Source of the DNA: Streptomyces sp. NBC_00094
GTDB lineage: Bacteria > Actinomycetota > Actinomycetes > Streptomycetales > Streptomycetaceae
NCBI RefSeq assembly: GCF_026343125.1
Contig: NZ_JAPEMB010000001.1
Span: 6,639,501 to 6,703,500 of the forward strand
Length of the DNA: 64,000 nucleotides
Direction: 5' to 3'
Below are positions 7,886 to 15,633 of the stretch, piece by piece. Made by a program: the position numbers and the translations under genes. The notes under the pieces are model-generated. The model worked only from the letters and a program-made list of their open reading frames with translations. It searched no databases and was not told where the DNA came from. Position 1 is the stretch's first letter. Each line of letters begins with the position of its first letter.

Positions 7886-9490
7886 ATGCACACCGATACC
7901 GAGCGCTGCGTGCGGGCCGTCCAGTCGAAGGACGCCCGCTTCGACGGCGTGTTCTTCACCGCCGTCCGCACCACGCGGATCTACTGCCGGCCCAGCTGCC
8001 CGGTCGTCCCGCCGAAGCCCGAGAACATGGAGTTCCACCCCAGCTCCGCCTCCTGCCAGCGCGCCGGCTTCCGGGCCTGCAAGCGGTGCCGGCCCGACAC
8101 CAGCCCCGGGTCCCCCGAGTGGCACGTCCGGGCCGACGCCGTCGCCCGCGCCATGCGGCTCATCCAGGACGGCGTCGTCGACCGGGAGGGCGTCCCCGGA
8201 CTCGCCCGGCGGCTCGGCTGGTCCACCCGCCAGATCGAACGCCAGCTCCTCGCCGAACTCGGCGCCGGACCCCTCGCCCTGGCGCGCGCCCAGCGCGCCC
8301 AGACCGCCCGGGTGCTCATCGAGACCACCCCGCTGCCGATGGGCGAGATCGCCTTCGCGGCCGGCTTCTCCTCCATCCGGACCTTCAACGACACCGTCCG
8401 CGAGGTCTTCGCCCTCACCCCCGGCGAGCTCCGCGCCCGCGCGGCCCGGCCTCACCCCGCGCAGGCACCCACCCCCGGGGTGATCAGCCTCCGGCTGCCG
8501 TTCCGCGCGCCCCTCGAACCGTCCAACCTCTTCGGACACCTCGCCGCGACCGCCGTCCCCGGCGTGGAGGAGTGGCGCGACGGCGCCTACCGACGGACGC
8601 TGACCCTCCCGTACGGACACGGCGTCGTCGCCCTCGCCCCCCGCGCCGACCACATCGCCTGCCGCCTCTCCCTCACCGACCCGCGCGACCTCACCCACGC
8701 GATCAGCCGCTGCCGCAGACTCCTCGACCTCGACGCCGACCCCGTCGCCGTCGACGACCGGCTGCGCGCGGACCCGCTGCTCGCGCCTCTCGTCGACGCG
8801 GCGCCCGGCCGCCGGGTACCCGGGAGCGTCGACCCCGCGGAGTTCGCGGTACGGGCCGTGCTCGGCCAGCAGGTCTCCACCGCCGCCGCCCGCACCCACG
8901 CGGCCCGGCTGGTCACCGCGTACGGCACCCCGATCGACGACCCCGAGGGCGGTCTCACCCACCTCTTCCCGGCCTCCGAGGTGCTCGCCGACCTCGACCC
9001 CGAGCGTCTCGCCCTGCCCCGCAGCCGCCGCGCGACCCTCCTCACCCTCGTACGGGCCCTCGCCGACGGCACGCTCTCCCTCGGCCCCGCCGACGACCGC
9101 GAGGAGGCCCGCGCCCGGCTCCTCGCCCTGCCCGGCTTCGGCCCCTGGACCACCGAGATCATCGCGATGCGGGCGCTCGGTGACCCCGACGCCTTCCTCC
9201 CCGGCGACCTCGGCGTCCGCCGCGCCGCCGAGGGCCTCGGCCTGCCCGGCACCCCGGCCGCGCTCACCGCCCGCGCCGCCGACTGGCGCCCCTGGCGCGC
9301 CTACGCCGTCCAGTACCTGTGGGCCACCGACGAGCACCCGATCAACCACCTGCCCCGCGACGAGCGCCCGGCCGGCGACCTTCCACACGACGAGCGCCCG
9401 GCCGAGGACCTTCCACACGACGAGCGCCCGGCCGGCGACCTGCCCGGCGGCGAGCGCCCGATCGACCACCAGCCCAGCGAAGAGAGCTGA
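7886..9490 (+). CDS. alkA: Ada-type regulator fused to AlkA 3-methyladenine DNA glycosylase
   Basis: A 534-residue alkylation-response protein. Residues 1-75 form the Ada metal-binding domain with Cys34, Cys38, Cys65 and Cys68 in IYCRPSC and ACKRC; Cys34 is expected to accept methyl from phosphotriesters. An AraC-type helix-turn-helix follows (about 80-170), then an AlkA glycosylase (about 190-475) with LPGFGPWTTEIIAM and the catalytic aspartate in FLPGDLGVR. The Ada C-terminal methyltransferase is absent but is supplied by the next gene, 6 bp downstream. The C-terminus carries about five copies of a 10-residue repeat (like DERPAGDLPH) that is not part of the enzyme fold. Confidence 0.92.
   Translation: MHTDTERCVRAVQSKDARFDGVFFTAVRTTRIYCRPSCPVVPPKPENMEFHPSSASCQRAGFRACKRCRPDTSPGSPEWHVRADAVARAMRLIQDGVVDREGVPGLARRLGWSTRQIERQLLAELGAGPLALARAQRAQTARVLIETTPLPMGEIAFAAGFSSIRTFNDTVREVFALTPGELRARAARPHPAQAPTPGVISLRLPFRAPLEPSNLFGHLAATAVPGVEEWRDGAYRRTLTLPYGHGVVALAPRADHIACRLSLTDPRDLTHAISRCRRLLDLDADPVAVDDRLRADPLLAPLVDAAPGRRVPGSVDPAEFAVRAVLGQQVSTAAARTHAARLVTAYGTPIDDPEGGLTHLFPASEVLADLDPERLALPRSRRATLLTLVRALADGTLSLGPADDREEARARLLALPGFGPWTTEIIAMRALGDPDAFLPGDLGVRRAAEGLGLPGTPAALTARAADWRPWRAYAVQYLWATDEHPINHLPRDERPAGDLPHDERPAEDLPHDERPAGDLPGGERPIDHQPSEES
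9329..9478 (+). repeat. 30-bp coding repeat at the AlkA C-terminus
   Basis: Five in-frame 30-bp units; the three central ones (9359-9448) are nearly identical and the outer two are degenerate. Each encodes a charged, proline-containing decapeptide. This is a coding minisatellite that could vary in copy number between strains. Confidence 0.8.
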
Positions 9491-9496
9491 ACCGCC

Positions 9497-10000
9497 ATGC
9501 CCCCCACCGTCCGGCACACCGTCGTGGACAGCCCGTACGAGCCGCTGACCCTCGTCGCCGTCGACGGCGTCCTCAGCCGCATCCACATGACCGGCCAGCG
9601 CCACCGTCCGCCCGAGGAGACCTTCGGCGAGCCCGACCCGCGCCCCTTCGGCGAGACGGTCCGCCAGCTCGACGCCTACTTCGCGGGCGACCTCACCGAG
9701 TTCGACCTCCCGCTCCACCTGGTCGGCACCCCGTTCCAGCTGCGCGTGTGGGAGGAGCTGTGCCGCATCCCGTACGGGGAGACCCGGACGTACGGCGAAC
9801 TGGCCGAGGCCCTCGGCAACCCCAGCGCCTCCCGGGCCGTGGGCCTCGCCAACGGCAAGAACCCGGTCGGCATCGTCGTCCCTTGCCACCGCGTGATCGG
9901 CGCGGGCGGCAGCCTCACGGGCTACGGCGGCGGCCTCGACCGCAAGCAGCGCCTGCTCGCCTTCGAATCGGGGACGGAGGAGCCCGCCGGCCTGTTCTGA
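9497..10000 (+). CDS. ogt: methylated-DNA--protein-cysteine methyltransferase
   Basis: A 167-residue O6-alkylguanine-DNA methyltransferase. The C-terminal domain has the active-site motif IVVPCHRVIG with acceptor Cys130, preceded by the helix-turn-helix segment with YGELAEALGNPSASRAVG. Alkyl groups are moved irreversibly to the cysteine. It lies 6 bp after the Ada-AlkA gene and is almost certainly co-transcribed, so the two together reconstitute the functions of E. coli Ada and AlkA. A hairpin follows the stop. Confidence 0.93.
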   Translation: MPPTVRHTVVDSPYEPLTLVAVDGVLSRIHMTGQRHRPPEETFGEPDPRPFGETVRQLDAYFAGDLTEFDLPLHLVGTPFQLRVWEELCRIPYGETRTYGELAEALGNPSASRAVGLANGKNPVGIVVPCHRVIGAGGSLTGYGGGLDRKQRLLAFESGTEEPAGLF

Positions 10001-10004
10001 CAGC

Positions 10005-10048
10005 AGGGCCTGTCGTCAAAGTCCCGCCTGGGCGCGGCGACAGGCCCT
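10005..10048. terminator. hairpin between convergent ogt and sirtuin genes
   Basis: AGGGCCTGTCG and CGACAGGCCCT form perfect 11-bp arms around a 22-nt loop, placed between two convergent stops. A bidirectional terminator is likely. GGGCCTGTC also recurs at 53871. Confidence 0.7.
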
Positions 10049-10766
10049 ACCGCAGCCGGTCGAGCAGCGCGGGCAGCGCCGTGCCGATCGGCTCGCGCAC
10101 GACCTCGTCGGCGACCGGGTCGTACGGGGTGGGCTCGGCGTTCACGATGATCAGGCGGGCCCTGTGCTCGGCCGCGATCCCCGCGAGGGAGGCGGCCGGC
10201 TGGACCTGGAGGCTGGAGCCGACCGCGACGAACACCTCGGCCGCCTTCGCGATCGCCATGGCATCACCGAGCACCACGGGATCGAGCCGCTGCCCGAACA
10301 TGACCGTCGCCGACTTCAGGATCCCGCCGCACACCCGGCACGCCGGATCGTCCTCACCGGCCCGCACCCGGTCCAGGGCCTCCTCCATCGACGAGCGGGC
10401 GTGGCAGGCCGTGCACACCACCGACCGCGCCGAGCCGTGGAGTTCGAGGACCTTCCGGCCCGGCACGCCGGAGGCCTGGTGCAGGCCGTCCACGTTCTGC
10501 GTGATCACCCGCAGCGCGTGGCCGCTCCGCTGTTCGTACGCGGCGATGGCGTGGTGCGCCACGTTCGGCTCGGCGTTCAGCACCGGACCGTCGAGCCGCA
10601 TGCGCCACGAGCGGCGGCGGATCTCCGGGTCGGCCATGTACGGCCCGTACGTGACGAGCCGCTCGGCCTCGGGGTCCTGCCGCCAGACACCGTTGGGCCC
10701 CCGGTAGTCGGGGATGCCCGAGTCCGTGGAGATACCTGCTCCGCTGAGAATCGCGACCATGGTCAT
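10047..10766 (-). CDS. cobB: NAD-dependent protein deacylase (sirtuin)
   Basis: A 239-residue Sir2-family enzyme. NAD-binding GAGISTDSGIPDYRG, the catalytic TQNVDGLHQASG and ELHGS histidine motif, and a CxxC pair on each side of the zinc site (VCTAC, CRVCG) are all visible. Sirtuins remove acyl groups from lysines using NAD+, for instance on acetyl-CoA synthetase. The start is ATG ACC ATG, so the true initiation codon may be either methionine. Divergent from the small antitoxin-like gene, with a strong hairpin in between. Confidence 0.93.
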   Translation of the reverse strand: MTMVAILSGAGISTDSGIPDYRGPNGVWRQDPEAERLVTYGPYMADPEIRRRSWRMRLDGPVLNAEPNVAHHAIAAYEQRSGHALRVITQNVDGLHQASGVPGRKVLELHGSARSVVCTACHARSSMEEALDRVRAGEDDPACRVCGGILKSATVMFGQRLDPVVLGDAMAIAKAAEVFVAVGSSLQVQPAASLAGIAAEHRARLIIVNAEPTPYDPVADEVVREPIGTALPALLDRLR

Positions 10767-10780
10767 ATGACGAGCCTAGG

Positions 10781-10816
10781 CACCGGGAAACCGCTCCCGC
10801 GAGCGGGTTTCCGGGT
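10781..10816. other. hairpin in the divergent sirtuin/VapB promoter region
   Basis: CACCGGGAAACCGCTC and GAGCGGGTTTCCGGGTG pair over 16 bp with one bulge. It lies between two divergent genes, so it is more likely an operator or 5' structure than a terminator. Confidence 0.45.
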
Positions 10817-10818
10817 GT

Positions 10819-10824
10819 TAGGTT
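10819..10824 (+). promoter_or_regulatory. -10 box of a leaderless gene
   Basis: TAGGTT lies 6 nt before the ATG at 10831 with no Shine-Dalgarno. Confidence 0.5.
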
Positions 10825-10830
10825 CCCGGC

Positions 10831-11034
10831 ATGGCCAAGGTGAACATCGCGCTCGACGCCGAACTCGTCGTGGAAGTCATGGTCCTGGCGGGGATCGGGA
10901 ACCCCCAGGACGCGGTGGAGGCGGTGGTCCGCGACTACATCGCGCGCGGACACCGCACCGAGGCCCGCGTCGCCGGCCGCGACGAACCGCACCGCACCGG
11001 CGAACTCCTGCCGCCGGAACCCCCGCAGGGCTAG
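10831..11034 (+). CDS. VapB-family (DUF2191) antitoxin-like protein, orphan
   Basis: A 67-residue protein. The N-terminus MAKVNIALDAELVVEVM and the helix rich in Val/Glu (AVEAVVRDYIARG) resemble the ribbon-helix-helix of type II VapB antitoxins. The next gene downstream is a convergent NUDIX gene, so no VapC (PIN) toxin follows; it may be a solitary regulator or a relic. A -10-like TAGGTT 6 nt before the ATG and no Shine-Dalgarno indicate a leaderless mRNA. Confidence 0.7.
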   Translation: MAKVNIALDAELVVEVMVLAGIGNPQDAVEAVVRDYIARGHRTEARVAGRDEPHRTGELLPPEPPQG

Positions 11035-11041
11035 GCCCGAG

Positions 11042-11536
11042 TCACCCCCGCGCGGGGTGCCCGTTCTCCAGCTCCACCGGCCCCCGGCCCGTCGCCAGGA
11101 CGTCCAGTGCGGCGACGACGCGCCGGCCGAGGCTGCCCGGCAGGTGCGCGGTGACCTCCCCGGGCTCGATCAGCTTCCAGGAGAGCAGCTCCTCCTCCTG
11201 GAGCCGGATCTCCGCGAACCGCTCCGCGGCCAGCACCCCGCCGTCGTACACGTACGCCACGACCGGCGGCCGCGCCGTCCCGTGCGACCAGTCGACCGCC
11301 AGCAGCGCGCCGAGACCGATGTCCAGTCCGATCTCCTCCGCCGTCTCCCGGCGGGCCGCCTGCCGAGGCGTCTCGCCCGCGTCGGACTCGATCGTTCCGC
11401 CGGGCAGCGTCCAGCCCTCACGGTAGTTGGGCTCCACGACCAGGACGCGCCCCTCGGGGTCCCGGAAGAGCGCGGCGGCGCCGGCCAGGACGCGGGGGAG
11501 GCCGGCGATGTACGCGGAGTAGTCGGTGGTGGTCAT
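11042..11536 (-). CDS. NUDIX hydrolase
   Basis: A 164-residue hydrolase with the Nudix box spanning about residues 46-68: GGTIESDAGE, then RETAEEIG (the consensus REUXEEXGU). These enzymes cleave nucleoside diphosphates linked to another moiety. The ATG at 11536 overlaps the TGA of the upstream ADP-ribosylglycohydrolase gene as ATGA, so the two are translationally coupled. That pairing hints at a role in ADP-ribose metabolism (ADP-ribose pyrophosphatase activity), which is inference only. Confidence 0.88.
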   Translation of the reverse strand: MTTTDYSAYIAGLPRVLAGAAALFRDPEGRVLVVEPNYREGWTLPGGTIESDAGETPRQAARRETAEEIGLDIGLGALLAVDWSHGTARPPVVAYVYDGGVLAAERFAEIRLQEEELLSWKLIEPGEVTAHLPGSLGRRVVAALDVLATGRGPVELENGHPARG

Positions 11537-12600
11537 TGCGTCAGCGTAGCCAACCGCAGCGTCCGCTCCGCCAGTTCGCCGATCCCCACGCCGTCGTAGC
11601 CGAACACGGCGCTGCTCACCCGGTCCCGCAGCGGCTCCGACCACTGCGGTGGGATCGCGGCAGCCCCGCACATCACCCCCGCCACCGAGCCGGCCGTCGC
11701 CCCGTTGGAGTCCGTGTCGAGGCCGCCGCGCACGGTGAGCGCGATCGTGCGGGTGAAGTCCCCCTCGCCGTACAGGAGTCCGGCGGTGAGCACGGCCGCG
11801 TTCGGGACGGTGTGGATCCAGCCGAGCCCCGCCGTCCACTCCTCCGCCTCGGCCAGCGTGCCGGACCAGTCGAGCCCCGACTCGTACAGGGCGATCGTCC
11901 CCCGTACGGTCCGGGCGAGACGGCTGCTCGCCGGCACCCGCTCCAGACCCGCCTCCAGCGCGGACCGGACGTCGGGCGCGGTGAAGGCGGCGGCGATCGT
12001 CGCCGCCACCCACATCGCCCCGTACACACCGTTCCCGGTGTGCGAGAGGACCGCGTCCCGGCGCGCCAGTGACGCGGCGAGGCGCGGATTCCCGGGGCAC
12101 GTCCAGCCGTACACGTCGGCCCGGATCAGCGCGCCGATCCACTCCTGGTACGGATTGTCGTACGTCGCCGTCAGCGGCGGCCGCAGCCCGTTCGCGAGGT
12201 TCCGGTAGGCGGCCCGCTCGGCCGTGAACGTCTGCAGGTACGGCAGCCGCGACAGCCACTCCTCGCCGACCTGCTCGGTCGTGAACGCGGAACCCCGGGT
12301 CTCCAGGAGGTGCAGCCCGAGGATCGACCAGTCGACGTCGTCGTCCCGGCAGCTCCCGTCGATCCCGCCGCGCACGCACCGGGGCCACTCGGGACGCAGC
12401 TCGAATCCGGTGGCCCCGGGCGGCGGGGGCGGCAGGTAGTCGGTCAGCGGGAGCGCGTCCGTGAGACGCAGGTACGCGTCGATGTGCTCCCGCGTCCAGT
12501 GGTCACCGCGCTCCACGGGCTTGCCGAGCATGTTCCCGGCGATACGACCGGTCCAGCCGCCCAGGACGCGGTCGGCGAGGTCCGCGTGGGTGTGCGCCAC
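11533..12600 (-). CDS. ADP-ribosylglycohydrolase family protein
   Basis: A 355-residue protein of the DraG/ARH family. The N-terminus (LGGWTGRIAGNMLGKPVE) and the C-terminal metal-binding GGLDTDSNGATAGSVAG motif, which supplies Asp residues for two Mg2+ ions, are characteristic. Members remove ADP-ribose from proteins or small molecules. A central CRDDDVDWS (residues about 84-92) matches the other metal-binding aspartates. GTG start; GGAGG lies somewhat far (about 13 nt) upstream. Coupled to the NUDIX gene downstream; only 6 bp separate it from the BCCT transporter gene upstream. Confidence 0.88.
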   Translation of the reverse strand: MAHTHADLADRVLGGWTGRIAGNMLGKPVERGDHWTREHIDAYLRLTDALPLTDYLPPPPPGATGFELRPEWPRCVRGGIDGSCRDDDVDWSILGLHLLETRGSAFTTEQVGEEWLSRLPYLQTFTAERAAYRNLANGLRPPLTATYDNPYQEWIGALIRADVYGWTCPGNPRLAASLARRDAVLSHTGNGVYGAMWVAATIAAAFTAPDVRSALEAGLERVPASSRLARTVRGTIALYESGLDWSGTLAEAEEWTAGLGWIHTVPNAAVLTAGLLYGEGDFTRTIALTVRGGLDTDSNGATAGSVAGVMCGAAAIPPQWSEPLRDRVSSAVFGYDGVGIGELAERTLRLATLTQ

Positions 12601-12606
12601 GGCGGG

Positions 12607-14286
12607 TCAGCCCTCCTCTTCCTCGGAGTCGGTACGGGCCTTCGCCGCCCGCCGCAGCCGGTGGTGGCGGGCGCCGCCGCCCTGCTCGGTCATCGCCTCA
12701 CCCACCAGCGCCCGCACCGCGTCCCGCATCCCGTGCAGGGCGTGGTGCCGGACCGGACCCGCCCCCGGGTCCTCCCGCAGTTCCTTCAGGAGCGCCCAGC
12801 ACAGCGCGAGCATGACGATCACGAACGGCAGGGCCACCAGGATCGTCGCCGTCTGGAGCGAGTTCAGACCGCCCACGACGAGCAGGACCGCCGCCACGGC
12901 CGCCATCAGGACACCCCAGGTCACCACGAGCCAGGTCGGCGGGTGGAGCGAGCCCCGGCTCGTCAGCGAACCCATGACCAGCGAGGCCGAGTCCGCGCTC
13001 GTGACGAAGTACGTCATCACCAGGATCATCGCGATGACCGAGGTGACCGTGCCGATCGGCAGCGCCTCCAGCATCGCGAACAGGGAGGCCTCCGGCCCGT
13101 CCGCGACGGCCGTCGCCAGGTCCGCGGCGCCGGTCGACTCCAGCCGGATGGCCGTACCGCCCATCACGCAGAACCACACGACGGTCGCGCCGGAGGGCAC
13201 GAGCAGCACGCCCATCAGGAACTCGCGGATCGTCCGGCCGCGCGAGATCCGGGCGATGAAGGTGCCGACGAACGGCGCCCAGGACAGCCACCACGCCCAG
13301 TAGAAGATCGTCCACACGCCCAGCCAGTCGGGGTCGGTGAACGCGCCCGTACGGCTCGCCATCGGGATCAGCTGGTGCAGGTAGCCGCCGACCGAGGCCG
13401 GGATGGTGTCGAGGATGTAGACGGTCGGGCCCAGGAGGAAGACGAAGAGCATCAGGCAGCCGGCGAGGACGATGTTCAGCGTGGAGAGCCACTTCACGCC
13501 CTTGTGGAGACCCGAGAAGGCCGACAGGACGAAGGCCGCCGACAGCGACACGATGATGATCAGCTGGGTGGAGGTGGAGTTCTCCACGCCCATCGTCAGG
13601 TTCAGGCCCTCGGCCACCTGGAGGGCGCCGAGCCCCAGGCTCGTCGCCGTGCCGAACACCGTCGCGAACACCGCGAGCAGGTCGATCGCCCGGCCGGGCC
13701 AGGAACTCGCCCGGCGGGCACCCATCAGAGGGACGAAGGCCGAGCTGAGCCGGTTGCCGCGGCCCTTGCGGAAGCCCGCGTACGCGAGGGCGAGGCCCGC
13801 GATGCCGTAGATCGCCCACGGGGTGAGCGTCCAGTGGAAGAACGAGTACTCCATGGCGGTACGGGCCGCCGCGCCGGTCCCGGCCGTGACCCCGCTCGCC
13901 GGGGGCGGGCTCAGGAAATGCTGCAGCGGCTCCCCGACCCCGTAGAACATCAGGCCGATGCCCATACCGGCGCTGAACATCATCGCGATCCACGCGAGGT
14001 TGGTGAACTCGGGCTCCGAGTCGTCCGCGCCGAGCCTGATCCGCCCGAAGCGGCTCAGGGCGATCACCACGCACAGGACGAGGAAGGTGTCCGCGGCGAC
14101 CACGAAGAGCCAGGCGAAATTGGACAGCACCCACTGGAGTGCGCTGGTCGAGGCGCTGTCGAAGGAGTCCTCGCCCAGCGCGGCCCAGGCGACGACCGCC
14201 ACGACGGCGGCGATCCCGATGGCGATGACCTTGCCGTCGGGCGTGTGCCGTTCGCTTGGGGGCTGTTCGATCGGTTCCGTACTCAT
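12607..14286 (-). CDS. BCCT family betaine/carnitine/choline transporter
   Basis: A 559-residue membrane protein with about 12 transmembrane segments. The family signature is clear: MFSAGMGIGLMFYGVGEP near the third helix and the tryptophan-rich FYWAWWLSWAPFVGTFIARIS. BCCT proteins take up quaternary ammonium compounds such as glycine betaine with Na+ or H+, often as osmoprotection. The C-terminal cytosolic tail is short and basic with an acidic end. It heads a possible three-gene unit with the ADP-ribosylglycohydrolase and NUDIX genes. Confidence 0.92.
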   Translation of the reverse strand: MSTEPIEQPPSERHTPDGKVIAIGIAAVVAVVAWAALGEDSFDSASTSALQWVLSNFAWLFVVAADTFLVLCVVIALSRFGRIRLGADDSEPEFTNLAWIAMMFSAGMGIGLMFYGVGEPLQHFLSPPPASGVTAGTGAAARTAMEYSFFHWTLTPWAIYGIAGLALAYAGFRKGRGNRLSSAFVPLMGARRASSWPGRAIDLLAVFATVFGTATSLGLGALQVAEGLNLTMGVENSTSTQLIIIVSLSAAFVLSAFSGLHKGVKWLSTLNIVLAGCLMLFVFLLGPTVYILDTIPASVGGYLHQLIPMASRTGAFTDPDWLGVWTIFYWAWWLSWAPFVGTFIARISRGRTIREFLMGVLLVPSGATVVWFCVMGGTAIRLESTGAADLATAVADGPEASLFAMLEALPIGTVTSVIAMILVMTYFVTSADSASLVMGSLTSRGSLHPPTWLVVTWGVLMAAVAAVLLVVGGLNSLQTATILVALPFVIVMLALCWALLKELREDPGAGPVRHHALHGMRDAVRALVGEAMTEQGGGARHHRLRRAAKARTDSEEEEG

Positions 14287-14398
14287 GTGACCCCACTATG
14301 GTGCGGAATATCGCTTTATCAGGGGGTGGCACGCCGTCTGGCGGTACGGATAGGGTCGGCCCTGGCGCGACTGCACGTTCGAAAGCAAGGGATGCAAG

Positions 14399-15550
14399 GT
14401 GACGGACGGGGCAGCAACTCAGGTCGCTCACGTGCTCGTGGCGGCTGACAAGTTCAAGGGTTCGCTCACGGCCGTACAGGTCGCGGAGCGGGTCACGGCA
14501 GGTCTGCGACGGGTCGTCCCCGATCTCGCGGTGGAGACCCTGCCCGTCGCCGACGGCGGCGACGGCACCGTCGCGGCCGCGGTCGCGGCCGGTTTCGAGC
14601 GGCGCGAGGTACGGGTCACGGGGCCGCTCGGCGAGCAGGTCACCGCGGCGTTCGCGCTGCGCGGCGGCACGGCGGTCGTCGAGATGGCGGAGGCCTCGGG
14701 CCTCCAGCTCCTCCCCGCCGGGGTCTTCGCTCCGCTGACCGCGACGACGTACGGCTCCGGTGAGCTGCTCCGCGCGGCGCTGGACGCGGGCGCGACCACG
14801 GTCGTCTTCGGCGTGGGCGGCAGCGCCACCACCGACGGCGGTGCCGGCATGCTCGCGGCGCTCGGTGCCCGCTTCCTCGACGCGGCGGGCGAGCCCGTCG
14901 GCCCCGGTGGCGCGCCCCTCGCGGAACTGGCCACGGCGGACCTCACAGGCCTCGACCCCCGCTTCGCCTCGGTCGACCTGATCCTGGCCAGCGACGTCGA
15001 CAACCCGCTCACCGGCCCCAAGGGCGCGCCCGCCGTCTACGGCCCGCAGAAGGGCGCCACCCCGGACGACGTCCGGACGCTGGACGCGGCCCTCGCCCAC
15101 TTCGCCACCGTCCTGGAGAAGGCCATCGGCCCCAAGGCGGCCGAAGCGGCCCTCGCGCCCGGTGCGGGCGGCGCGGGCGGCATCGGCTACGGGGCCCTCA
15201 TCCTGGGCGCGAGCTTCCGCCCCGGCATCGAGCTGATGCTGGAGGTCCTGGGCTTCGCCCCGGCCCTGGAGCGGGCCACGCTGGTCATCACCGGCGAGGG
15301 CTCCCTCGACGAGCAGACCCTCCACGGCAAGGCCCCGGCGGGCGTCGCCGCGGCGGCCCGCGCGGCCGGCAAGGAGGTCGTCGCGGTCTGCGGCCGCCTG
15401 GCCCTGCCCCCCGAGGCCCTCGGCACGGCCGGCATCCGCCGCGCCTACCCGCTCACGGCCCTCGAACCCGACACGGCGAAGTGCATCGCGAACGCGGGCC
15501 CGCTCCTGGAGGACGTGGCGGCGAACATCGCGAGGGACTTCCTGACGTAG
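14399..15550 (+). CDS. glxK: glycerate kinase
   Basis: A 383-residue glycerate 2-kinase of the GlxK family. The N-terminus VLVAADKFKGSLTAVQVAERV and the conserved PVADGGDGTV, GVGGSATTDGGAGML, and GEGSLDEQT motifs are all present, at full family length. The enzyme phosphorylates D-glycerate using ATP, feeding glycolysis from glyoxylate or serine breakdown. GTG start; a GATAGGGT-type -10 box lies about 45 nt upstream. Divergent from the BCCT gene and convergent with the PucR-type regulator gene. Confidence 0.93.
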   Translation: MTDGAATQVAHVLVAADKFKGSLTAVQVAERVTAGLRRVVPDLAVETLPVADGGDGTVAAAVAAGFERREVRVTGPLGEQVTAAFALRGGTAVVEMAEASGLQLLPAGVFAPLTATTYGSGELLRAALDAGATTVVFGVGGSATTDGGAGMLAALGARFLDAAGEPVGPGGAPLAELATADLTGLDPRFASVDLILASDVDNPLTGPKGAPAVYGPQKGATPDDVRTLDAALAHFATVLEKAIGPKAAEAALAPGAGGAGGIGYGALILGASFRPGIELMLEVLGFAPALERATLVITGEGSLDEQTLHGKAPAGVAAAARAAGKEVVAVCGRLALPPEALGTAGIRRAYPLTALEPDTAKCIANAGPLLEDVAANIARDFLT

Positions 15551-15565
15551 GCCCCGTCGTCCCGT

Positions 15566-15605
15566 TGTGGGCAGTCGTTCCGCCCCAGCGGGACGATCGC
15601 CCACA
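15566..15605. terminator. hairpin between convergent glycerate kinase and PucR genes
   Basis: Arms beginning TGTGGGCAGTCGTTCCGC and GCGGGACGATCGCCCACA pair over 18 bp with three mismatches and a 4-nt loop. Position between two convergent stops supports a bidirectional terminator. Confidence 0.7.
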
Positions 15606-15633
15606 CGGCGTACGGTGGGTGCCCCTCCCGGGC

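Noticed and set aside
4771..7974. Very long minus-strand open frame opposite the phosphatase, oxidoreductase and Sua5-like genes
   Set aside because: It is the complement of high-GC coding sequence and lacks family motifs; similar shadows lie opposite most long genes here (for example about 12.7-16.8 kb and 40.6-43.3 kb).
12310..14448. Long plus-strand ORF opposite the BCCT gene
   Set aside because: Residue composition (many Arg/His/Asp/Gln) is typical of antisense frames of GC-rich genes, and the BCCT reading has clear family motifs.
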